64,000 bases of DNA from positions 135,613,106 to 135,677,105 of the forward strand of contig NC_090447.1 of the NCBI RefSeq assembly GCF_031143425.1. Direction: 5' to 3'. This stretch comes from Pleurodeles waltl (taxonomy: Eukaryota; Chordata; Amphibia; Caudata; Salamandridae). Below, piece by piece: positions 58,561 through 64,000 of this stretch; position 1 is the first letter of the stretch, and every line of letters starts with the position of its first letter. A model generated the notes under the pieces. That model saw only the letters and a program-made list of their open reading frames with translations. It was not told where the DNA came from and searched no databases. The translations under genes and the position numbers were made by a program.

Positions 58561-58931
58561 TTTCCAGAGAGTTTAAATCAGAAATGAACACTATAGGGTG
58601 TGGCTGGAACTACTACAGGGTGTGGTCCACAAACAACCAATGAAATGAGGGTATTTATCGTTCATCATTAGGCAGATCTGTGACTGCTGATAACACATAA
58701 AATCACATATTTAAATATAAAACAACTATAAGAGAAGTGATATCTACTTACATATAAGTGCAGCCTGACTATATAATGACAATATAAAAAACACATGCCT
58801 CTATATATTAGAACTACCTTTATAAAAAAAAATCACAACAGCCACGATTCTAGTCCAAATCCAAAAGCATAGAGTAAGTCCCTCTACATTTCCGAACACT
58901 GCGTACCTGGAATCATGGAGACCGAACCATT

Positions 58932-59066
58932 TTAATAATAATAATAGTAATAATAATAATAACAATAACAATAAGAATAATAACAATAATGATAATAATA
59001 ATAATATTTACAATAATAACAATAATAATAGTGATGATGAAGATAATAATGATGAAAATAATAATC
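58932..59066. repeat. (TAA)n microsatellite
   Basis: AATAATAAT runs with interspersed AAC, GAT and AGT variants. Confidence 0.95.
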
Positions 59067-59469
59067 ATAATTGAAAAATGTGTTTATTTAATTTATTAAT
59101 ACTTATTAAATACAGACAAAAACTATGCATTGTGTGCTATCACACTTAGCTACTTATACAGTCATTGATTAAAGTAATCAGTCATTTAACCATGTTTCCA
59201 GCCTTCTTGTGGTGAACATTCATATGGGGATTTGCTTTCCCATATACTTTTAATTAGTTCACCCATTTAGTAAGAGTTATACTTCTACTTTAATAGATGA
59301 AACTTGCACGTGAGGAATATTTTTCACTGATGTACACCACAATGTTCAGTGAATAGAAGGTAAAATGTGAGTTGCTGATTTTAAGTGAAGTTATGTCTCC
59401 ACTTGTAGACTAATATACCTATGTGCATATGAACTTGCTATCTATACTCCAATCTTTATAAAAAAATTA
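59067..59469. other. Unassigned AT-rich stretch
   Basis: No recognised feature. Confidence 0.35.
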
Positions 59470-59760
59470 TTAAAGTCTGTATCCACGGGCGAACCTCTGT
59501 CTGAGAGAGGCGCCTTTCCGTGGGTCATCTTGAGATGAGGGGCCGGCGGCACCTAGAGCAGGATACAGTGATGGCAATGCTGGGCTCCGCTCAGAAGACG
59601 CTCTGAGGCTGCAGAAGAGGCGACTGCACAGTGAGGCTGTAGTGCACCCAAGTGGCTGCTCCTCCACACGCATGGACCTTTATCCCTCCCAGCACAGCTG
59701 CAGGCTCTCATTGGCTTCTCCTCACTCTGGAGACCCCCAGAAACTGGCCCGCCATATCTT
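59470..59760 (-). promoter_or_regulatory. GC-rich promoter-like segment (LTR or gene promoter)
   Basis: On the minus strand GCCAATGAGAG (CCAAT box, about 59718) is followed about 25 bases on by GGGATAAAGG (TATA-like, about 59685), then GC-rich sequence with CCGCCGGCCCC and finally TTTAATAA near 59470. Order CCAAT, TATA-like, GC-rich leader, AATAA-like signal fits either a retroviral LTR or a promoter with first exon. No TG...CA ends were found. Inference only. Confidence 0.35.
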
Positions 59761-60008
59761 TTAATTGGAGACACACCTTTAATATAACTATGTACACACA
59801 GGGTGTTCCTTGTAAAAATAATGCTTCTCACCTGCATGCCACCCTGTTATCTTATTCTCAATGGACAATGTTTGATGATCCTATCTTGCAGCAATTTGGA
59901 CGTTAGGCTGCTAGGATGATGAGGAACTCTTATGCAGACTAGTCTACTAATTTTCAAAATCCAGTGGAAATTCAGAGTAACACTCATCAGAAGATACTAG
60001 AGAGACGG

Positions 60009-62498
60009 TGTTGGAAAATAGGTTATTGGTAGGGCAGGTAGGTACCTACACCTAGCAACAAGCCACTAACCTCCACATAGGTACAGTTAGGTCTCAGTAA
60101 ATTAATCCCAGCTCAACCCTTGGTAGCTTGGCAACGAGCGTCAAGGCTTAACTTAGGAGACAAAGTGTAAAGCATTCAAATATCACAAAACAGTAATTAA
60201 ATAAAACACAGGAAACAGTTTAAAAATCCAAAACCAAATTATAAAAATAGTTTATATGTTTATCTTTAAAATGACACCAAAACGAATAAAATCGGATAAA
60301 GGGAACCGGAGATATGAATTTTTAAAGAATTATTACTTTTCTAGCGCTTAGAAACAAAAAGCGCCAATCGGGTCATCTGGTTGCACCTCGACCGGGGCAA
60401 AGTCAAACTTTCAGGCCGACCAGGATGGAACCCTGCTCGGCTACAGGTCGCGGGAGGCCTCGGTTAAAAAGTTACCTTCTGACTTAGTCTTTATTTTGAA
60501 GATTTTTCTTCAGCGGGACGAACCTGCCAGTCGAATCCGACCTCCTGGAGCCCTTGTCCGGATACGCGATGTGGGTTTCCTCGGTGGAGACTTTTACCTT
60601 CGGACTTAGTCGTTTTTTCGAGATGAAAATCCTTCGACCGGGGTAAACCTGGATCTTGATCCGACGTCCATGGAGCCCTTCTCGGATACCATGGCTGGGA
60701 GGTCCCGGTCAACTTTTTACCTTCGGACTTAGTCTCTTTTTTGGATGTTTTTCTTTACCGGGACGAACCACGAAGTCAGGCCGGGTCGCGGTTGAGGCAA
60801 GCCGGCTAGAATTTCCGTGGCGGGTCAGTCCCTCTCTGGAGCTTTTTTCCAAAAATTCTCAAATCTTTTCCAAACTTCTGGGGCTTCACCCAGATGTTCT
60901 TTTAAGGTTCTTTTGGGGTCCACAGCTCACCCCAAGGGTCCAGAAGTTCTGTGATGGTCCTTGGGGGGTGCGGACTTCAACTCCCAGAATGCACCTGGCG
61001 CAAACTCCTTTTTGGCCACTGGACAGTGGTCAGCTGGTCGCTTTCTTCAGGAGTTGGTGCAGGGGACTCTGGTTAGCAATTTTTCACCTGTAGCAAACAG
61101 GGAGTCCCTCCTTGAACCAGTTGAAGCCAGGCAAAGTCCTTCTTGTGGTGAAGCCCAAGTGTGCAGCTGGTGCAGTCCTTCTGAGTGCAGGTTCCAGGTG
61201 CAGGCCAGGGGTCCAGCAGGGCAGTCCTTCTTCTCCTTAAGTTCTTTTCTTGTTGAATTCTGGAGGGGATCTGAGGCGTGGGTGCAGGTCTGCCAGTTTT
61301 ATCCTTTCTCCTGGGTGAAAAGCAGGGGGGCCCTGGTTCTCCAATCAGGGACAGGGTCGTCCCCCTGTGATGACCACTTCCTGGGAAGTGTGGCAAAAAT
61401 CCATCCCAGAAGGCAACAGTCTCTAAAAATCCAACATGGATGAATCTGATTTTTGGAGGTTACATCTGGCTGAGCCCACCCACTGGTGTGGCTAAAAATC
61501 ATAAACACCCCCCTCTCCTGCCCTCTCCTAATCTAATCAAGGGGGCACCTAGCTGTCTGGGGTTGCAGGATGTGGGGGTGTTGCTGGGTGCTGCAAATGT
61601 CCTTCTCTGCCTTTGAAGACCAGTTTGGCAGCCCTCCCCCTTCCTGCCTCACCATCTGCTGAGGGGAGATTCTCTCCCCCAAGCACATTCCTTTGTGTGA
61701 AGCCTGGCCACTTCACACCTCATCAAGGCAGCCTGGCAGAAGCTGCTGCAGGCTGGCCAATCAGAGCACAGCAGCAAAAACAATGCAGAGCTGAAATTGG
61801 CAACTTTTTAGGTAAAGTCTAAACTTTTTACCTGAACTAGTTATATTAAATCCAACAACTGGAAGTTGTAGGATTTATTACAACAATTAATTTGATACCA
61901 AATTCTTGGTATGCAACATTTAAGGAGACTTTAAAATTTAAAATAAAGTCTGCCCATTCTAGCCTATGAAGGCCATTTACTTCCATGAGGGAAAAACAAA
62001 TTTGGCTGTTTTTACCTCACCAGGGCTTATAAATCTATTTTTATAAAGTCCCTGCTTATAGTTACATGGCACCCAGCCCTAGGGGCACATAGGGCACACC
62101 TTAGGGGTGACTTATATGTAAAAATAAGGTAGTTTAAGACTTTGGAAGTACCTTTAATTCCAAAGTCGAATTTGCATATAACTTTAATTTAAAAGTAGCC
62201 AGCAAGGCAGGCTTGCTTTTAAAATGACACTGGGCACCTCAGCAGTGCACCTAGGTGTGCACCACCTATGCTGTGGTCCCTAAACCTACATGCCCTACCA
62301 TATACTAGGGACTTATAGGTAGGTTAACTTAGCCAATTATAATTAGCCTAATTTGCATATCCATTTTACACAGAGCACAGGCCCTGGGACTGGTTAGCAG
62401 TACCCAGGGCACCATCAAAGTCAGGAAAACACCAGCAAAAAGAGGAAAATGGGGGCAAAAAGTTATGGGGCCTCTGCAATCAGCCCTGTTTTCTCACA
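60009..62498 (-). mobile_element. 3' LTR of a Gypsy-like element (~2.5 kb)
   Basis: Minus strand starts TGTGAGAAAACAGG at 62498 and ends CCTATTTTCCAACA at 60009, giving the TG...CA form. A G-rich tract stands just outside the 5' side. It is long for an LTR. From about 60370 to 60840 it contains four copies of a ~122-bp GC-rich unit (GACTTAGTC at 60481, 60603 and 60726), which could be regulatory. The 5-bp flank at the left is GACGG; the right flank is inside the element, so no target duplication can be tested. The other LTR lies outside the window. Confidence 0.7.
60370..60840. repeat. ~122-bp tandem units within the LTR
   Basis: Four diverged, CpG-bearing units with CTTCGGACTTAGTC, TTTTTC, CGGGACGAACC and GGAGCCCTT words. 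Spacing 122 and 123 bases between the clearest landmarks. Confidence 0.75.
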
Positions 62499-62500
62499 CA

Positions 62501-62511
62501 ACCCCCCCCCC
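62501..62511 (-). promoter_or_regulatory. Polypurine tract
   Basis: On the minus strand GGCTGGGGGGGGGGTTG lies directly before the LTR start TGTGAG, the place and composition expected of the plus-strand primer of LTR retrotransposons. Confidence 0.6.
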
Positions 62512-62621
62512 AGCCCACACGCCCAGGAGACTCAGCCCAACCCTGGGAGAGTCTTCCTGGCTTGTTAGGCGAGGAAGACAGTGAAGAAAACTGGCTGTCC
62601 CTTTGCAGGGCCTACTCTGCC

Positions 62622-64000
62622 TTATATCCTCCTGTCAGGGTCACTCCCTATGGGTAGTGAAGCCATCCCAACAGTAAAAGGACCCAACTCAAACTGAAAC
62701 TTTCCTCTAGGGGGGTCTTCCTCCTCTCTCTCTGCCAACTTGGGTAGTGAGGTGCCCACCTCCCCTACTCCTAACTTTGCTAGGGCAACACCTAGCTTAC
62801 CCAAAGAGGTCACCCAACACTTGAGCAACCCCACCATGACCAACAGGGTCAGGGGGCCTACTTTGCTATTGGCCCTGGGGTCTGCCTCCCAGGCCAAGTA
62901 CAGTGCTGCCAGGAAGGCTAGCACCCAGCAGAGGCTACTGACAGCTGTCAGTACCCAGAACCACACCCTAAGCTCTCCACTGACAGGTGGCTGAGCTGCT
63001 TTAGGGGCAACTTTGGAGTCCTGGCACCCCTTTTGCTGTCTAGAGTGGGGGGCTACCACTTCCTGTGGCAGACACCCTCCTTCCACTCTCCCTTCTGTCA
63101 GTGCAGGGGCAACACCCTGCATCTGGACAGCTGCCTGACTACTCAGGACTTCCTTGGGGTCAGGGGAGACCTCACCAGTGCCAACTCTGGGCTCCCCCCC
63201 TACTGGGGCAGAAGGCCTTTGGCTCCCTGGAACTCTCTTTAAGAGTGGCCTACCCTTCCTTTTCTTCTTTCCTTTTCTTGGGGACCCCTGTCTCCTAACT
63301 GTAGGGTCTGACTCCCCAGGACTTTGGTTTGGGGGGGCGCCCTGGGCGACCGCTCCATCTGGGACCAGACTCACCTCTGGGAGGTCATTGCCCAGGATAC
63401 AATCTAGGGGGAGGTCAGCACTGACTACCACCCTAATCCAGTCAAGGATACCCTCACTCTCTAGGGGCACTATGGCTACAGGTTTGGAGGTGACCTCCCC
63501 TGTGGCTATCCTGACTTTCTTTGTCTTTCCTGGAACATACATGTCTGGGGTCACTAACCGGTCACTCACTATAGTGTGACTGGCACAGGTGTCTCTCAGG
63601 CCAGTGGTAGGGATCCCATTCACTTGAATGTGGTGGAAGTGCCTACTCCCACCCTCAGGGATCACCAGCTTACCATCTGGTCCTGTCTCCCAGCTCAATG
63701 CTAGGAGGACTTCATCATCTGAGGAATCCTCCTCTATGGCTACACTGGACAGCCCAGTGCTAACCACCTTCTTTGGACAGGCTGCATCTCCTCTGAAGTG
63801 ACCTGTCTGCTGACAGTCAAAGCAAGCCCTACTGTCCAAGAGCTTTTTTAACCCTGAGTCTAACTGTCTCTGCTGGTCAGAGTGGGAGTGGGATTTACTC
63901 TCCTCCTTCTTAGGGTTCTGGGGTACAGAGGGAGTCTCTGTGGTGGGCTTACCACCTCCCTCCTTAGGTTTTTGGGGACCTGTCCCCCCCTTCTTGGAGT
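62622..64000 (-). CDS. Gag-protease ORF of a Gypsy-like element with membrane tail, 5' end outside window
   Basis: Open from the window edge to a stop at 62622 with no frame break (about 460 codons visible). After a Lys/Pro/Ser-rich Gag part comes a zinc knuckle CFDCQQTGHFRGDAAC (C-X2-C-X4-H-X6-C, longer last spacing than the usual X4), then a retropepsin-like domain: DTCASHTIV at the active site and CILGNDLPEV as the flap/C-terminal Gly block. The active-site triad is DTC rather than DTG/DSG, probably inactivating. Then a long Pro/Lys-rich linker (GKKKRKGRPLLKR) and two hydrophobic segments (VWFWVLTAVSSLCWVLAFLA, and TLLVMVGLL) with a charged end. No RT, RNase H or integrase precedes the LTR, so either an internal deletion fused Gag-PR to an envelope-like tail or the element is non-autonomous. 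Confidence 0.65.
   Translation of the reverse strand, partial: SKKGGTGPQKPKEGGGKPTTETPSVPQNPKKEESKSHSHSDQQRQLDSGLKKLLDSRACFDCQQTGHFRGDAACPKKVVSTGLSSVAIEEDSSDDEVLLALSWETGPDGKLVIPEGGSRHFHHIQVNGIPTTGLRDTCASHTIVSDRLVTPDMYVPGKTKKVRIATGEVTSKPVAIVPLESEGILDWIRVVVSADLPLDCILGNDLPEVSLVPDGAVAQGAPPNQSPGESDPTVRRQGSPRKGKKKRKGRPLLKRVPGSQRPSAPVGGEPRVGTGEVSPDPKEVLSSQAAVQMQGVAPALTEGRVEGGCLPQEVVAPHSRQQKGCQDSKVAPKAAQPPVSGELRVWFWVLTAVSSLCWVLAFLAALYLAWEADPRANSKVGPLTLLVMVGLLKCWVTSLGKLGVALAKLGVGEVGTSLPKLAEREEEDPPRGKFQFELGPFTVGMASLPIGSDPDRRI

Noticed and set aside
60656..61443. Open frames of 145-160 codons within the LTR
   Set aside because: They lie on the strand opposite the element, in low-stop LTR sequence with tandem units.

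Overview
The window looks like accessory DNA from a large-genome vertebrate, most likely a salamander (newt-like). The basis is inference: there is no recognisable host gene, the sequence is packed with layered, decayed transposable elements, and the families present (PIF/Harbinger, L1/Tx1-type and CR1/jockey/I-type LINEs, class I endogenous retrovirus env, Gypsy-like LTR element, palindrome-rich MITEs) fit an amphibian gigagenome. No prokaryotic operons, CRISPR arrays or clear tRNA/rRNA genes were seen. Nearly all coding sequence is broken by stops or frameshifts, so most genes are called pseudogenes.

Layout. 1-6 kb: a Harbinger transposase remnant, a hammerhead-ribozyme-like motif and unassigned AT-rich sequence. 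6.6-9.4 kb: a MITE-like palindromic block and an endogenous retrovirus remnant (env plus RT start, minus strand). 9.7-10.6 kb: a dispersed repeat and hairpin-rich DNA. 11-14.5 kb: a decayed L1/Tx1-like ORF2 (minus). 15.8-33.4 kb: an inflated PIF/Harbinger transposon. A Myb/SANT-like gene (two exons, plus) lies at its left end and a HARBI1-type DDE transposase (two exons, minus) at its right end. Between them are nested repeats: a hairpin-chain MITE, a 383-bp tandem array with an inverted duplication lodged inside it, a 172-bp tandem block, and a second retroviral env remnant.

33.4-39 kb holds degenerate tandem repeats, microsatellites, a small MITE, a second copy of the 9.8-kb repeat, a minisatellite and an SGNH-hydrolase fragment. 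39.6-47.9 kb is a nearly complete non-LTR retrotransposon on the minus strand: tandem 5' promoter-like units, a long ORF1, an endonuclease/reverse-transcriptase ORF2 and a (TTAC)n tail. 49.7-57.8 kb is a decayed element encoding a PIF1-like helicase followed by a ubiquitin-specific-protease-like domain. It is flanked on both sides by the same 32-bp minisatellite in the same orientation; one flank carries a 610-bp MITE and the element interior carries a second hammerhead-like motif. This helicase-protease element is the best candidate for a little-described system. 60.0-64.0 kb is the 3' end of a Gypsy-like LTR element (minus): a ~2.5-kb LTR, a polypurine tract and an ORF joining a zinc knuckle and retropepsin-like domain to a two-helix membrane tail.

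The elements act independently. The only functional partnerships visible are the Harbinger Myb/transposase pair, the LINE ORF1/ORF2 pair, and the helicase-protease fusion.
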